Program-made: the position numbers and the translations under genes | Part shown: piece by piece, positions 24,030 through 37,805 of the stretch | Numbering within the stretch: the stretch's first letter is position 1 | Layout: the number at the start of each line of letters is the position of its first letter | NCBI RefSeq assembly: GCF_040939455.1 | Contig: NC_134136.1 | Span: 105,822,014-105,886,013, forward strand | Reading direction: 5' to 3' | DNA: 64,000 nucleotides | DNA from: Microcebus murinus | Lineage: Eukaryota > Chordata > Mammalia > Primates > Cheirogaleidae | Notes under the pieces: generated by a model | Told to the model about the DNA's origin: nothing | What the model saw: the letters and a program-made list of their open reading frames with translations, nothing else | The model's database searches: none

Positions 24030-24412
24030 CTCATGGGAAGCAGAGTGTGCTTCCCAGACCCCTGACCTGACCTTGGCTTGACCACGTGACTTGTTTTAGC
24101 AGACATGATGTGAACAGAGACTTGTTGTCCTCTTGTGCTCTGGTGATCTGCCATGAGAACATATCCCAGGTTTCTTCTGATTCTTTATCCTAGACTCCCA
24201 AACCCAACCTATTTAGAGACCACCTACATTGAATTCACAGCCTGGATGCAAACCCTGGCAACGTACAGCGTGAAGTAGAGCTTTCCAGTCAAACTATATC
24301 CAGATCACCTGACCTACAGTTGACCTGTAGACCCATAGTGTGAGCATAGAAGCTTTGTGTTCTTATAGAAAAGTTATACTGTAGCATGATTGTGGATATA
24401 GCTGACAGAGTG
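24030..24412 (+). mobile_element. MLT1-like LTR remnant (ERVL-MaLR)
   Basis: Diverged text resembles MLT1: ctctggtgatctgccatgag, agtagagctttccagtcaaa, acccatagtgtgagcataga, and a near-end segment tatactgtagcatgattgtg. No internal region is seen. Confidence 0.6.
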
Positions 24413-24611
24413 AGGGAGAGAGAGGAAAGAACATCATAGAGATTAAAGAATAGAAAGCACCCTCAAGCCAAAGTCTCCTCCATTTATTCTTAGTCACTTT
24501 CTCTACTCTTATCCAAAGATTAATGAGTATTATTCTGTTTAGTCATTGCAGTTGATACTTGTAAGTTGCCATGCACTAGTTAGTCTCTGGAACCCCTTCT
24601 CTAAGGCTGAT

Positions 24612-24795
24612 AATTCATAATGGTTACAAGTGTGAGTTTAAATATGTTATTAAACTGCTGCAGTCTCAGTTTTCTCTTCTGTGAAATGGAGACAATAATA
24701 GTCCTTATTTTCCAGGGTTGTCGTGAGTCCTTATTTTATAGGTTAATACATGTAAAATGTTTTCTCAGTGCTAAGAGCACAGAGTACTCAATATC
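24612..24795 (+). mobile_element. MIR SINE
   Basis: Key matches are cagttttctcttctgtgaaa, tggagacaataatagtcctt, gggttgtcgtgagtccttat and gtgctaagagcacagagtac. Confidence 0.78.
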
Positions 24796-26244
24796 TTTTT
24801 TTCTTTTTTCCCCCATGTCTGCTTTGAACAATATCTATTTTTTTAAATTCCTCCTACTACTCTTATTACTATTATCATAAACGTAGTGACTTATCAGGAT
24901 ATTTATCCCATTAACTAACTTACTGCCAATGTGAGGAATCCCAGAGTAACCAGGACAATGAGAAAGACTCTATGGTTCCAGGGTTAAAGTAGCCAAAGCA
25001 TGTGCCCAGGGGACAACTCAAGGAAATAATTCCTCTTCTTCATTTGCTAGCCATTTTCTGACTCTTCAACAATTTTATGCAGTTCTCAGAGTAGTAAAAC
25101 ATGAAAGGAGACAATTCTTCCTTTTAGCATTCTGATGCTAATATACACTATGAAAATCAACTGTGTTTTATCATTATGTACTACATTAGTATTACTTAGG
25201 AATTTCAAACAAATAACTAGGTATTTTTCGAAAGAAACAAAACAAGACAAGTTTGTTTTAATTTCAAACTTTAGTTCTGATTTTTAAATTGAATTTTACA
25301 TTACTGCACTATCTTCTGTTTTTCTGTTCAAATTATATGGGTGATACATGTTAGAGGAATTCTCTGAACTGAGGTTATGTACTGTCCTGTTTAAGACATA
25401 AGCCTTGTTGCCCTTTATTTTGCCCTAAGGTAACAAGGTTCTTGTGAGCTTTGGTATTAGGCTCCAGTAATAACTAAAGATTCAGTTCAAAACTTTCCCT
25501 CTTCCCCTAACACCTCTAATAGATGTATCTGCTCCAGATCTCGTGGACCAAGTTTTTTGAATTAGTTTCTTTCCCTTGATAACTGGTCTAGGTCAAGTTC
25601 TACAACATGAACTCTTTCACTTTTCACCTCTTGAGAATAAATCCCTTCTACACTTAACTAACACCATAAATGAGCTCATTTCATTCCATTCCTCTTCTAA
25701 TTTTTTCTCAGACGTTTCCTACACAGACTTTTTCTTTCCACATCAAATTGCCCCCATGTTGACTAATCCTTCAATTATTCTCTCTTGTCTGCCTATTTCT
25801 ATCTCATTAAAACATTAGCACTCTCTAAAACCTATATTTATATTCATTATACATACATAAGAAATCCCTTTTCTGAACAAAAGGGCTATAAGGAGACTAC
25901 ATGCAAAATTGGAAAGGGGGGTATTCATATCAGAACAGCTGAGTAGAAGATAGAACCTTATTTTTCAACACTGAATACATATTGTGACTCTTGCTAAGTG
26001 AAATCAAGGGCCAAGCAATTAGAAGTTTTTTGGTTTTTTTTTTTTTGCTAGATTCCTATCAGATGGAATACCCTGTAGCCTGGATTTGCACTTACCCTCA
26101 GGGACAATGTGCATTAATACTAGTCTAGATAGAACATCTTATTTCCCTCATTGTAGACGATAGAATTAATTCCCCCTTCTACTCTACTCCTATAGCACCT
26201 ACTATTTACCACCACTGTAGAAAGTCATATTTATGGTTTCTTTT

Positions 26245-26370
26245 ATATAGGTCTGTCTTTTATGGTTAGGATTTGAGTGTTCCAAGGCCAGAATTCTGTT
26301 TTTCTCATCCTCATATTCCAAGTGTCTAGTGTGTGTTAATAAATATAGGAATGAGTGAATATTACAGGCA
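26245..26370 (+). mobile_element. L2 LINE 3' end
   Basis: Matches are gttccaaggccagaattctg, tttttctcatcctcatattc, caagtgtctagtgtgtgtta and ataaatataggaatgagtga. Confidence 0.65.
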
Positions 26371-26439
26371 CAGTAAGAATGCTATAGGCACATGTCACTT
26401 CTTAGCTCAGAATCCTAAGTCTTCCCTTCTCAATAAGAA

Positions 26440-26930
26440 CAAATGCTAAAGACTTTTAGCCATAGTCAACCACAGTCGACAAGACTCTCCCTCATCTGGA
26501 CTTTGGTTTCTCCCTGACCTCCTATCATCATCATCTTGCTTCCTCGGCTTCAGTCACACTGGTTTCCTTGTTATTCCTCAAACCCTGTAAGCATGCACCC
26601 ATTGTGGAGTCTTTACCTTTACTGTTTCCTCTGCCTGGAACACTTTGCCCCCCACCACCTGCCTGGTTTACTCCCTTACTTCTTTACTCAAATATTGCCA
26701 TCCCTGACCACTCCATTTGATGAGTTCTCTTCCCCATCCCTGTAGCCCCTTTATCCCGCTTTATTCTTCTTTCTCAAACTTATCATGACCTGATTGCCCA
26801 TCTTCTCTTATTAAAATTTAAGCTGTATGAGAGAGAAACTTTGTTTTATTTACTGCTGTTTCCCCAGTTCCTAGAACAGAGTTTGATTTATTTTGGTCAT
26901 TCAACAGACATTTGTTGAGTAACAAAATGA
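26440..26930 (+). mobile_element. L2 LINE 3' region
   Basis: There is a long L2 match in order: tcagtcacactggtttcctt, cctctgcctggaacactttg, cattcaacagacatttgttg. It includes the conserved end of the L2 ORF, now out of frame. Confidence 0.83.
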
Positions 26931-27179
26931 ATCAATTTTTAGCTAACTGAAAATAAAGTGAAGCTCTTTAACTTTTTCAGAACATTAGACTAGACACTAG
27001 ACTAAGTTCTTTCCTATTGAATTAGACTGGGAATAATCTTTAAAGTGCCCAGTTATTCACTCAATCAAGGCATATCCTGCATCTATATGCAAAGTGTTAT
27101 ATTAGAAGCAAGATTATTTTTTAAAAAATCATTGCAAACCCTTTACCCTTATGGTGCACACACTCCAACCCATTTCCTT

Positions 27180-27183
<4 letters not shown>

Positions 27184-27226
<43 letters not shown>

Positions 27227-27548
27227 TTTTTTGAGACAGAGTCTCACTTTGTTGCCTAGGCTAGAGTGAGTGCCATGGCATCAGCCTAGCTCACAGCAAC
27301 CTCAAACTCCTGGCTCAAGCAATCCTTCTGCCTCAGCCTCCCAAGTAGCTGGAACTACAGGCATGCACCACCATGCCCAGCTAATTTTTTCTATATATAT
27401 TAGTTGGCTAATTAATTTCTTTCTATTTATAGTAGAGACGGGGTCTCACTCTTGCTCAGGCTGGTTTCGAACTCCTGACCTCGAGCAATCCACCCACCTC
27501 AGCCTCCCAGAGAGCTAGGATTACAGGCGTGAGCCACCGCGCCCGGCT
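27184..27548 (-). mobile_element. Alu SINE, lemur type, with (TTTA)n tail
   Basis: It is a full dimer with the lemur linker (ttagttggctaattaattt). The tail is (TTTA)n at about 27181-27230. The TSD cccatttccttttat at 27169-27183 and 27549-27563 is perfect over 15 bp. Confidence 0.96.
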
Positions 27549-27859
27549 CCCATTTCCTTTTATAATCTATTTCATCGATCATCTTGCATTCTAACTCTTG
27601 CCTGTCATTGGCAGGTATGCTGCTGAGCTTAAGGTATAAAGCAAGAGGTTGATGTAATTTTATGTTGTCCCCAAAGTCCTTAGAGATCATGAGGTCAGAT
27701 ACCTTAAATAATGATCATTACTATTTACACTGGACAAAATCATCAGCCTCATTATGAAAGCAAGAGTAAATCAAATAACCCAGTGACTGTCATGGGCCTA
27801 TTACAATGCCTTTTCCTTAGATGCTTCTAAATGCCTGTCAGTTACATTGCTCCCTCCAG

Positions 27860-28560
27860 ATTGGGTTCCTCTAGGAAGCCAACTGTAAGATAAAATTTAG
27901 AGAACAAGATATTTAGTATAGTGTGCCCTTAAAATAGACAACTATGGAAGGGAGGGGAAGTGAACAAGAATGGGAAGAGTGAGAAGTCAAGCTTTCATGC
28001 AGGCCCAGTGACAGTCTCAGTCAATCCTATGGGAGCTCTTGAGCTAGAATGTTAGAGATCTTCTGAGTTGAGCCAAAATGGCCAGGTCTTCATATTTCTG
28101 CATTTATCAGGACCTACCCATGGAAGGGGTGTGATCTTGGGTGAGACAGCTAAGGCAATCCCTGGAGATTGTCTGCTGAAGGCACTTCCCTTCATTCAAG
28201 GGCAACTGGGGGTGCAGAAAAGTAGTCTCAAGCGATCCCTCAGTCATAGGCCACTACTTAGGGTGTCACATGACCCTCATTGCCACAAATTGTTTAGGGG
28301 TTGGTATACAGAAATGGTTCTAGACCAGGGGCAATTTCACCTTCTAGGGGATATTTGACAACATCTGGAGACATTTTTGGTTGTCACAGCTGAGGGAGGG
28401 AGATGCTACTAGCATGTAGTGGGTAGAGGCCAGGGGTGTTGCCAGGGATAACGCACAGGACAGCCCCCAACAACAAAGAATTTTCTGGCCCCAAATGTCA
28501 ATAATGCTCAGGTCAAGAAAGCCTGGTTTACAGTCTATCCTGTGGCCTATGAGGTGGCCT
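27860..28560. mobile_element. Unclassified old interspersed repeat, host of a MER20
   Basis: The block (ggttcctctaggaagccaac, gggagctcttgagctagaat, aaatggccaggtcttcatat, agggtgtcacatgaccctca) has the look of a dispersed repeat. It is interrupted by MER20 at 28312-28525. I cannot name its family. Confidence 0.35.
28312..28525 (+). mobile_element. MER20 (hAT-Charlie) transposon
   Basis: It has the MER20 text ggatatttgacaacatctgg, agacatttttggttgtcaca, gtgggtagaggccagggg and cacaggacagcccc. The 8-bp TSD gtatacag (28304-28311) and gtttacag (28526-28533) matches at 7 of 8 bases. Confidence 0.88.
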
Positions 28561-29999
28561 TACTCTTAGATAGATGGGAAATAACTAACCCAATCCAACA
28601 TTCTTTCTTGGAGAGCTTGATTGTAATACACAGAGGTAAATGTAGATGATAGAGAGGTGGGAAAGTTAAAAAAAGTGAGATAACAAAGGAAACAAACGGA
28701 AGTCACAAGGAAGTAGAAACTATCAGTAGAAGGGATTAGGTAGAGAGAAAAGAGAAATTATGACATTGTGGTAGTTTGAAATTGATGGCAGCAAACACAT
28801 GCACAAAGAGAAGCAAACATATGCTTCATGGTGACTGTTCCCATCATTCCTTATGCTTCCCTGTATCCTGAAAATACCTGTCATCACCTAAGCCTAGCCC
28901 CATCCCTTACAGCCTTAAAAAGACACAGCACAGAACAGTGAACTACCTGCAATAGACTGAAATCAAGATGATTTTTATTGCTAATATCTGAAAGTTTATT
29001 TAAAAATCCAAGAGAATGGTTTTTAAACCAGGAACAGTTTATGTAAGTCTACAAAAGAACAAAATGCCTTTTGTCCTCACTTCAAAGTTCTCACCAAAAA
29101 GTATTTTGTAATCCCAAACTGGTTGTGTTCTGAAAATGGAAAACATCCAAATGGAAAAATGAAAGTAATGATTTTTGCCCACAGGGATGTGATTCCACCA
29201 TTTCTGTTGTGCAAAGCTTTGTATTATGGGACAGATGACAAAATGCTACCCCAGGCCAAACTCACAAATGCCTTCATTTTCTGGGGAGTGTAAAAATATA
29301 CCTTTCAGAGCCAGTATTCCACTAAAATAGTGCCCATGTCATGAAACTGATTCAGAACTGTGGTGCTGATCTCTCTGCCCTAGGTCCTCATAAGGCCCAG
29401 AGGAATCTGTCACAATGAGGAAGATGAAATAAGAAAGAAACAGGCATTTGCTTCATCTCTGCCATGCCATCGGGCTAATTTCAATGTATGTACGTGATGA
29501 AGGAGTAGTCATTAATAATCAAGCTACATGTCACCATTTAGCGCTAAAGACAGATTATGCATGGGGTATTATAGTAGCCTCATAAAGTCTGGGCGAGGTT
29601 AATACAATGGGTGTCCCACTCAGATCCTCTTTATTGGGCTGGTTCACCCATCCCCAGCTGTTATCAATGTTGGTTACTAAAGTCCCACTGCCCCTTTCAC
29701 CAGAGAACCTCCCTTAACCAAATGGAAACTGCCTTGCTATTTCCTGCTCCCCAGAAATCCACAGCCAATGACTCACTGACATAGCAGAACAAGATAGGGC
29801 CAATGCCATGGTATATTTTGTGTTCCAGAGCTCCTTTTGGGATCAAGCTGAAGTGAGTCTCTACCTCCTTGTTTAGCCTGAGCCCTTGATCAGCATCCCC
29901 CTATTCTATCATGCTTCCCTCCCACCCTTCCACCTCAATAAATGACTTCCATAGGAAGCCCCACCTAGGGCTGTGTTTCTAGGAGACTTTGCCTTTGGC

Positions 30000-30119
30000 T
30001 AGGGTGACCAGACCAGTCATCCTGGGCTGCCTGGGCCTAAGGAGATTTTTCTAGAATTTGGGAATTTCAGTGCTAAAACTAGGGCAGTCCTAGACAAACC
30101 AGAATGGGTGGTCACTCTT
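30000..30119. mobile_element. Small hAT-like miniature element
   Basis: A 120-bp unit has inverted ends tagggtgaccag and, reverse complement, aagagtgaccac (9 of 12). It is flanked by 8-bp copies cctttggc (29992-29999) and cctaaggc (30120-30127), 6 of 8 identical, as expected for hAT insertions. The internal text gggcagtcctagacaaacc recalls an old mammalian MER family that I cannot name with certainty. Confidence 0.6.
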
Positions 30120-30245
30120 CCTAAGGCAGATAAATATTTGGATCTTGAGCATCTTTTCTACTAAGCTTAAGAAGATGCTTTGCTGCTAGGGACTTGGGAG
30201 ATCTGAACAACATAGATGAATTATTTGTTTCTGGTAAACTAGCTA

Positions 30246-30335
30246 TGCAAAAAAACAAACAAAAAAAAAACACAAATATAACAATAACAACAACCCCCCC
30301 ACACACAAATAAAAACAAAAACAAAAAACCCCCAA
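30246..30335. repeat. A-rich low-complexity tract with a C7 run
   Basis: The tract is about 85 bp, almost only A with scattered C, including accccccca at 30294-30302. Confidence 0.9.
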
Positions 30336-31864
30336 AGCCTCCTCAATTTGCAGTATTTGCCAATTTCTGTAGGGTATATCTTCCCACTATGGTTGATTTC
30401 AAGCTACCAAATGTAGGTTTAGCAACCAGCTCACAATTACTGCATGTTTTACAATTGACTCCATCCGACCACTCTAAGCCAGCCCCAGCACACAAATTCT
30501 CATAGCAGAACCTGAGAACTTTCCTAAGTTTTTTCATGTGTTCAAATAAATGGGATATGTAGGGCCAACAATGCAAAATTTGGTTACTAAGGATACTCTA
30601 AAGCAAATGAATCTGAGTGCTGATCAGAGAGTATAAATTTGAGCTAACGGAAAAGGGCCATGGCAACAGGTTTTGAGAAAAGAGTATACTTATTTATCAC
30701 TGTGACTGCTTTCTGTGGGCATCTGAAAGGCTATCTTTGAATTTATAGAGGCATTATCAGCATCACCGATAGGTTAGAAGGCATTTGTCCCAAATTCCCA
30801 ACACTTGGGACAACATATGACTGCTGAAAAAACTGGTCCAAATTATTTTGCCTTGAGATTTTACCTGATAGAGAATGTTAGGTTGAAAATCGAACCTGCA
30901 AGATTCTCTCTGACTTTATCATGATGGCTTCTCTAAGCTAATCTGAAACTTTAAATGATTGGCTTACTCATATTTCAAATCAACCATCCCCTGAAGACAA
31001 TGATGACATAGGTTGGAGCACTGTTCAGTGAAATGTCAGCAATTATTAGATGTGCTTAAAGGGTTTTTCCCTATACTTTTTATTAGGTGTGTGTATGGGG
31101 TGGGTGAACAGGGGTGAAGGCTTGGCAGCTCTCAAGAGAGAAACAAACTGTTTAGTCCTATGCATCAAAGAGAAACTGTAAAAGCTTGGGTTGCTTTGAC
31201 AAAAGAGAAAAAGAGTTAACCAGGGATATGATTAAGGCAGTTAAGATTGTAAAGCCTGCAAGAAATAACTGATCAGTTCTTTCTTTTTATAGTGTCTCAT
31301 AATCTGAGAACAAGAAGGTCACTCAATGAAACTCACAGCTTTTAAATTGAGAATAAATAGTAAAAAGGAAATTTGTCTTATACAGTGCCATTGCTGCCAA
31401 TAGAACATAATACTGTAAGAAGTCATTGGGTTAAAAGCTAGAGTATAAAAATTTTATCTTTATTGTTTTTTTCTATTATAAAAGCAATACATGCTTATAA
31501 CAAAGAATCTGCAAAAGTAAAAAGAAAGGACACAATAACTGCCTTTTAGTGCATTTTTATTTTCATTTTTTTCCTTTATGTGTCTCTTTGTTATTTTTAT
31601 TTTATTTTCTAATATAGTTGTGATCATACTGTAATTTTGAAGTCAGCTTTTTCCCTTAATATATTATATGACACAGTAGACTTTGATAAAAAATGACCAT
31701 ATAAAGTTATGAATACTATTAGTCTTTGCTGAGAAGCAACATAAAAGGTCACATTGTGTATTGAGTGTCTATTATGTGATAGTCACTATGCTAAATCTCA
31801 TGCCACTGTGTATTATCAATGTCAAGAATGAATTTACCTCTTCTTTTGGGCATAAGACATAATT

Positions 31865-31990
31865 CATTCTGTAAATATTTATTAAACAATTACTAAGTGC
31901 CAGGTACCACGTTAGGTACTGGAGAATATAACTGTCAGAAAGACTAATATCATCCTTACCTTATAGAGATCAGGGTCTGCTCTGATTATT
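31865..31990 (-). mobile_element. L2 LINE 3' end
   Basis: The + strand shows tgtaaatatttattaaacaa, ttactaagtgccaggtacca, cgttaggtactggagaatat and atcatccttaccttatagag. Confidence 0.72.
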
Positions 31991-32299
31991 CATCTATTCA
32001 TTAGTTACACAAAGAACCACTGAGTTCTAATGTGCAAAACACTGGATTTTCAGATTAGATCCATCTTCAGAAAGCAGAGAGACTACTGACACTCACAATT
32101 AAATGTCAGAGAATGAATGTTACATTCATGACTAGTTTGACTTTAACAGGCATATGCTAAATTACGCTGTCAAGCCGATGGTAATAATGACACTAATATT
32201 GAAGCTAATAAGAAACACGTGAATAGCACTTACTATGTGCCTGGCACTGTTTCTAAGGGTTTTACATATATCGATCTTCGCTGTAACCCAATGAAATAA

Positions 32300-32407
32300 T
32301 ACAACCATATTTCACTGAATTCAAGACCTCATTGGTCATAAGGTGCATCCTGATTTCAGAGCTGTTAAAACATGAGTGAAAAAGTGAGTCTCAAAATTGA
32401 TGAAATA
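32300..32407. mobile_element. Unclassified insert with imperfect inverted ends inside a MIR
   Basis: About 105 bp interrupts a minus-strand MIR. Ends atatttcactgaattcaagac and, reverse complement of the other side, atatttcatcaattttgagac match at about 15 of 21 bases, with TA next to each. It is possibly a mariner-type miniature element. Confidence 0.45.
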
Positions 32408-32495
32408 TGTTACTATTACACCTATTTTAAAGATGTAGAATAAAGATATTAAGTATCTGAGCCAGTATTGGAATCCAGTCATTCTGGTTCTGTAG

Positions 32496-32827
<332 letters not shown>

Positions 32828-33039
32828 CTGGTTCTATAGCTTTTACTCTTAACCAATACCCACAATTAATAAGAGAACCTTTGGCTCAGAGGTGTCTAAA
32901 GAAAAGCTCAGGCTCTGTAAATCAACTTAGTATGGGCCAGACTAAGAGGAACAGAAGACACAACAATTTTTGACAATACCAGATTGACTAGACAGTCATT
33001 GGCCTGGGTATCTGTTCTTAACTGGTAAGGCAGTTAAGA

Positions 33040-33205
33040 AACTGGGAAGTTTGGAAGTCAAGAAACTGGGTTCCAATCTCAGGTCTATTATAACTATCTT
33101 TTGACTTTAGTTATGTCATTTGATCTTCCTGCACCTATTCTTTCATTTGTAAAATAAGGAAAGGGCTGGAGTATTTCAATGTCTCTCAAATTCTTCTGAC
33201 TGCAA
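33040..33205 (+). mobile_element. MIR3-like SINE
   Basis: Matches are gaaactgggttccaatctca, ttatgtcatttgatcttcct, ttcatttgtaaaataaggaa and agggctggagtatttcaatg. Confidence 0.7.
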
Positions 33206-34583
33206 CTCACAGAAGGAAAATATTTTACATTGTGATCTAGGGCGCGCACATACACACATACACACATCTAACTGATCAACCAAAGTATCAAAACAATATT
33301 TAACCTTGTTTGTGTAATGTACTCTGATATTTTCTAATTTGTTCCATTTCATTCCATTGCGGTAAAAATTTGTTCGTTGCAAGTCATTAAACTGATTTCA
33401 GGATTCACTAATGAGCCACACCTTGGAGTTTGAAAACTACTTCTGTAGATAGTCTCTAAGCTTCTCTCCAGTTAGAAAATTCCATAGCATAAGGGGACTC
33501 CTGGGGTGGTAAAGAGCATAAAGAGCGAGAGTTGACCCTTTTGCCTTATAAATACTCATTCTTTTTTAAATTGGATCATGTTCTTACTACCTTTAGCAGA
33601 AAATTCTTGTCCTTAAACCATTTGGCAAATAACCATTTTAAGGCAAAGATTCATTGTGTTCCATGGCATGTTTAGTGAGAAATTAGTTGGTGTGCCTGAA
33701 AAAGGCCTCCACAATCATGTAGGTATGGAGAAGAACTACAGATTCTTTATCTCCTCTTAGAGTTTCAATGTATAATAAAGGCTCCAAGAATTCCAACAGG
33801 AAAGAACCTTGCTTATCTTTATAACTTAGTGTTTTTCCAATCTTACTGATCTCAGAACTAGTTTTTCAAAGGACAGTTATTAAAATCTTACAGAACATTA
33901 ATGTTCAGAGGAATCTGGCTTAGAAAATACTTTTTAGGGAATTCTAGAATATGTAAAATATTAAGACAGCCACAGATTATTCTTTTTACTGATATAGGAG
34001 GATTTCAACTGTTACCCAAATATATAGTTTTCTTTCTTGATGAAAAAAGTAAAATTTAGAACAGGAGCCCAGAAAATTGAAAAGGCAGTAAGAAAAATTC
34101 TTAAATTCTTGAAAATAACAAAAGAAGGACAATATTCAGACTATTATGCCAATTAATGAATACTATGGTACTTTCTTGATCACTTGACATAGGAAGAGAT
34201 TGACACTGTACCTACCAACTACATATAATTACATATATAATTTTTATAATAATTTAAAATGATTTTATAGTAAATTATATATATTCAAAATTATACTCTT
34301 AGAATTTCTCCTTTTTCTTGGTTTAGGTTACCGAAGTCAATTAAGAGTAGCAGAGTATTAAAACCAGAATTAAAGGCAAGTTATTGTCTATAAATGGAGA
34401 AGGGTCATATTATACAATGTTTTTCCCTTCTCATTTTCTCTCAGATCTAAGATAAAAGACACAACTTCTTTAACAAGTAGAGATTGGGCCACCAGGAAGA
34501 AACAGTGAATAATTTTTTAGTAAAAGGCTGCCTCTCTCTTCTGATAAAAAACAGACAGCTGGTAATGTGATTTCCAGAGGGAA

Positions 34584-34584
<1 letters not shown>

Positions 34585-34667
<83 letters not shown>
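34585..34667. repeat. Compound (GT)21(GA)21 microsatellite
   Basis: About 41 bp of pure GT is followed directly by 41 bp of pure GA. Confidence 0.97.
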
Positions 34668-34670
<3 letters not shown>

Positions 34671-34902
34671 AGATGGAGAGAGAGATAGTAAGCAAGCTTG
34701 TGAGGGAGTTGCAGTCAGTAGCTCATCTTTATTTTTCTTTTCTTTGTAATTTCTAAGGTTTGAAAATCACTCTATTATTAGTAGTAGTAGTAACCTGGAA
34801 GCAAATTACTAAATATGTATCAATTCAAATTCATTTAATATGACCTTAGTGGAATTGTTCAAACATATTTTTATTTATTTGGGGAGGAAAGCTGCATTTC
34901 TT

Positions 34903-34904
34903 GT

Positions 34905-34937
<33 letters not shown>

Positions 34938-35209
34938 AGAGAGAGTCTGGCTCTTTCGCCCAGGCTAGAGTGCAGTGGTGCTCACTGCAACCTCAGAACT
35001 TCTGGGTGCAAGTGACTCTCCTGCCTCAGCCTTCTGAGAAGCTAGGGCTATAGGCATGTACTACCACGTGTGGCTAATTTTTAAATGTTTTGTAGAGACA
35101 GGGTCTTGCTATGTTGTCCAGGCTGGCCTTGAACTCCTGGCCTCAAGTGATTCTTCTGCCTCAGACTTCCAAATTGCTAGGATTACAGGTGTGAGCCACA
35201 GCACCCAGC
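34903..35209 (-). mobile_element. Alu SINE, old AluJ-like
   Basis: It is a dimer with a T run of about 30 and no lemur linker (gctaatttttaaatgttttgtagag). A short deletion in the 3' monomer removes part of the agtgcagtggtg...ctcactgc region. TSD copies ctgcatttctt (34892-34902) and ctgcttttctt (35210-35220) match at 10 of 11 bases. Confidence 0.92.
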
Positions 35210-35264
35210 CTGCTTTTCTTTGATAGAATACTATTTAATACTAAATAAGGGACTCCAGAGATAC

Positions 35265-35845
35265 CCTGACTGAAACATAGTTTTGATGCCACACACAATT
35301 TCTGGTACAACTTTCTAGAGGTCAGTTTGGAAATACACATGAAAAGCCTTATAAAAGATGTAAACATCTTTAACATTACAATTCTACTTTTAGGGAATTA
35401 TCCTGTAGAAAGAATGTGAGATGTTTGTAAAGGTATAAAAAGGATGTCAATCATAATGCTACATATAATAGTGAAAATTTTGAAATAACCTTAATATTGA
35501 GCAATTCAGAACGGTCTTGATAAATTTGGTACAGCCACAGAAAGGAACACTAGCCAGCCGCTAAAAAAATTACTCTGTAGAAAAATACTTAAGATAGAAA
35601 AATATTTTTAACATAGTTTTAAGGGGAAAAAAAGCAGGCCATAAAACTGTAACATATTTTTGAACCTGCTTGGTTTAAAAGAAAAACAGGAACCTGGATT
35701 CGCACACATACACATACTCTCATACACACACCCACACACCTACCTCAAGAGAAAAACAAAAGTATATAAACCAAATTACTAATAGTGATTATTTCTGAGT
35801 AGTGGGATTATGAATAATTTTCCTTATCCTACTTATACTCTCTGT
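35265..35845 (+). mobile_element. Old L1 3' region (L1M-type)
   Basis: The sequence order acaattctacttttagggaa, taatagtgaaaattttgaaa, gaacactagccagccgctaa, tagtgattatttctgagtag matches the ORF2 end and 3' UTR of old L1 families. It is heavily diverged. Confidence 0.75.
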
Positions 35846-36300
<455 letters not shown>

Positions 36301-37401
36301 ATATTATTACCTTTGTAATTTTAAAAAGGGCAACATAAAGAAATAGTCCATCCTCAGTGTCACTGTTCTAATCTTAAAGATCCCTTAAACCAAACTGGTA
36401 TTTTTTTTTATACCCACGAGCAAAACTTTTAAGTATATATTGGTATTCCACATGAGTATTCCAGGGATTGGTGTCTCCTAGGGCTGCCTCCATTCAGGCA
36501 GGTAGATCAGTCTCTTTAAGATTGTCTGTTTCTAATAGGCCTGACCTTTCTGGAAGTGGGCACTGATGTGATATGGTTTGCAAGGGGTGGAGATGCTCTA
36601 CCTGGTCCCTCAAAGTCCTTCCCTCCCGGCTCAGAGCTTATGGCTGATGTTCTACCACCAGAGACCCATTCCTCAGGCTTATGGATTTTCACCCTAATAA
36701 AATGCAAATAACCCAGGAGAAGTACACATTAAACTTTACCTGTCACCTGGGTTAAATGAGTATATCATTTTCTGGGAATAGGTTTTAATGGGGAAGACAC
36801 AGGAATTTGGAGGGAGGGCAGAGAGAACAAAGTATAAATGAATATACATGATGTCTGAGGAATAATTAATATTCATAATAGTACTATTTTTTATTTATGG
36901 TTTATAAGTCACTTAGGAGTATGTTATCACATTTAATCTTAGTTAAATTGAATAGAATGGTTGTCCCAAGGCGAGTTAAGCAGACCAGAGATTTGGAAAA
37001 GTACAGAAGATAAAATCTGAAGCCTTTATCATTTTTCTAGAGTCATTCTTAAAAGCCACAAACTACTTATTTAAATATACTACTTTAACTTAACCACTTT
37101 CTTCTTAGCAACTCCTAAGCATACATAGTACTGTTCAAATAACTAGACCACATGCACATGATAAGGTTAGAGCCAGTCAAGAAAATAAGACAACTTCTTA
37201 CTTAACCCATTATCAATGTATAACAAAAAAGAAAGGATCGACACCTTCTAGGATTTTTGTTCTAAAAGACAATGGCCAACTGGAGAAATATATGAAAGCA
37301 TCTAGTTAAATAATTTAAAATATTTGTGAACATGGATCCTTTTAACCCATGAAGAATGGAAAAGGAAGGAAAGGACCAGAAAATGGCAATAAAAGAATGT
37401 G

Positions 37402-37518
37402 TCTATAATCCCAGCTACTTGGGAGGCTGAGGCAGGAGGATTGCTTGAGCCCAGAAGTTTGAGACCAGCCTGGGCAATGTAGCGAGATCCTGTCTCTAAA
37501 ACAAAATAATGATAACAG
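37402..37518 (+). mobile_element. Alu-related monomer or fragment
   Basis: It reads tataatcccagctacttggg through gaccagcctgggcaatgtagcgag to tgtctctaaaa and an A-rich tail. TSD aaagaatgtg at 37392-37401 and 37519-37528 is perfect over 10 bp. It is the only Alu-family element here in the plus orientation. Confidence 0.9.
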
Positions 37519-37594
37519 AAAGAATGTGGCAAAAGAATGAAGGAAGATCACATAGAATTACTTCTTCTCTATAAAATATATAAATTAAGAAAAA

Positions 37595-37805
37595 TTATGG
37601 TGTGATGGTTAAAAACACAGACGGGAGCCAACTTCTTGGGTTTGAATCCTGGCTCTCCCATCTAATAACTTTGTGAATGTGTGCCTCAATTTTCCCATCA
37701 TTAAAATGGATATAATAATGGTACCTACCTCATGGGGTTGCCATAAGGATTACATTAGCTAATATTTGTAACCTTGCCAGGCACAAAGTAATTGACTTAA
37801 AATAA
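37595..37805 (+). mobile_element. MIR SINE, nearly full length
   Basis: The MIR order is clear: gtgatggttaaaaacacaga, gggtttgaatcctggctctc, ataatggtacctacctcatg, gggttgccataaggattaca, cttgccaggcacaaag. Confidence 0.9.

Noticed and set aside
30190..30576. Open frames on both strands near an A-rich tract, considered as a processed pseudogene
   Set aside because: The A-rich tract is not preceded by recognisable coding sequence or a target duplication.
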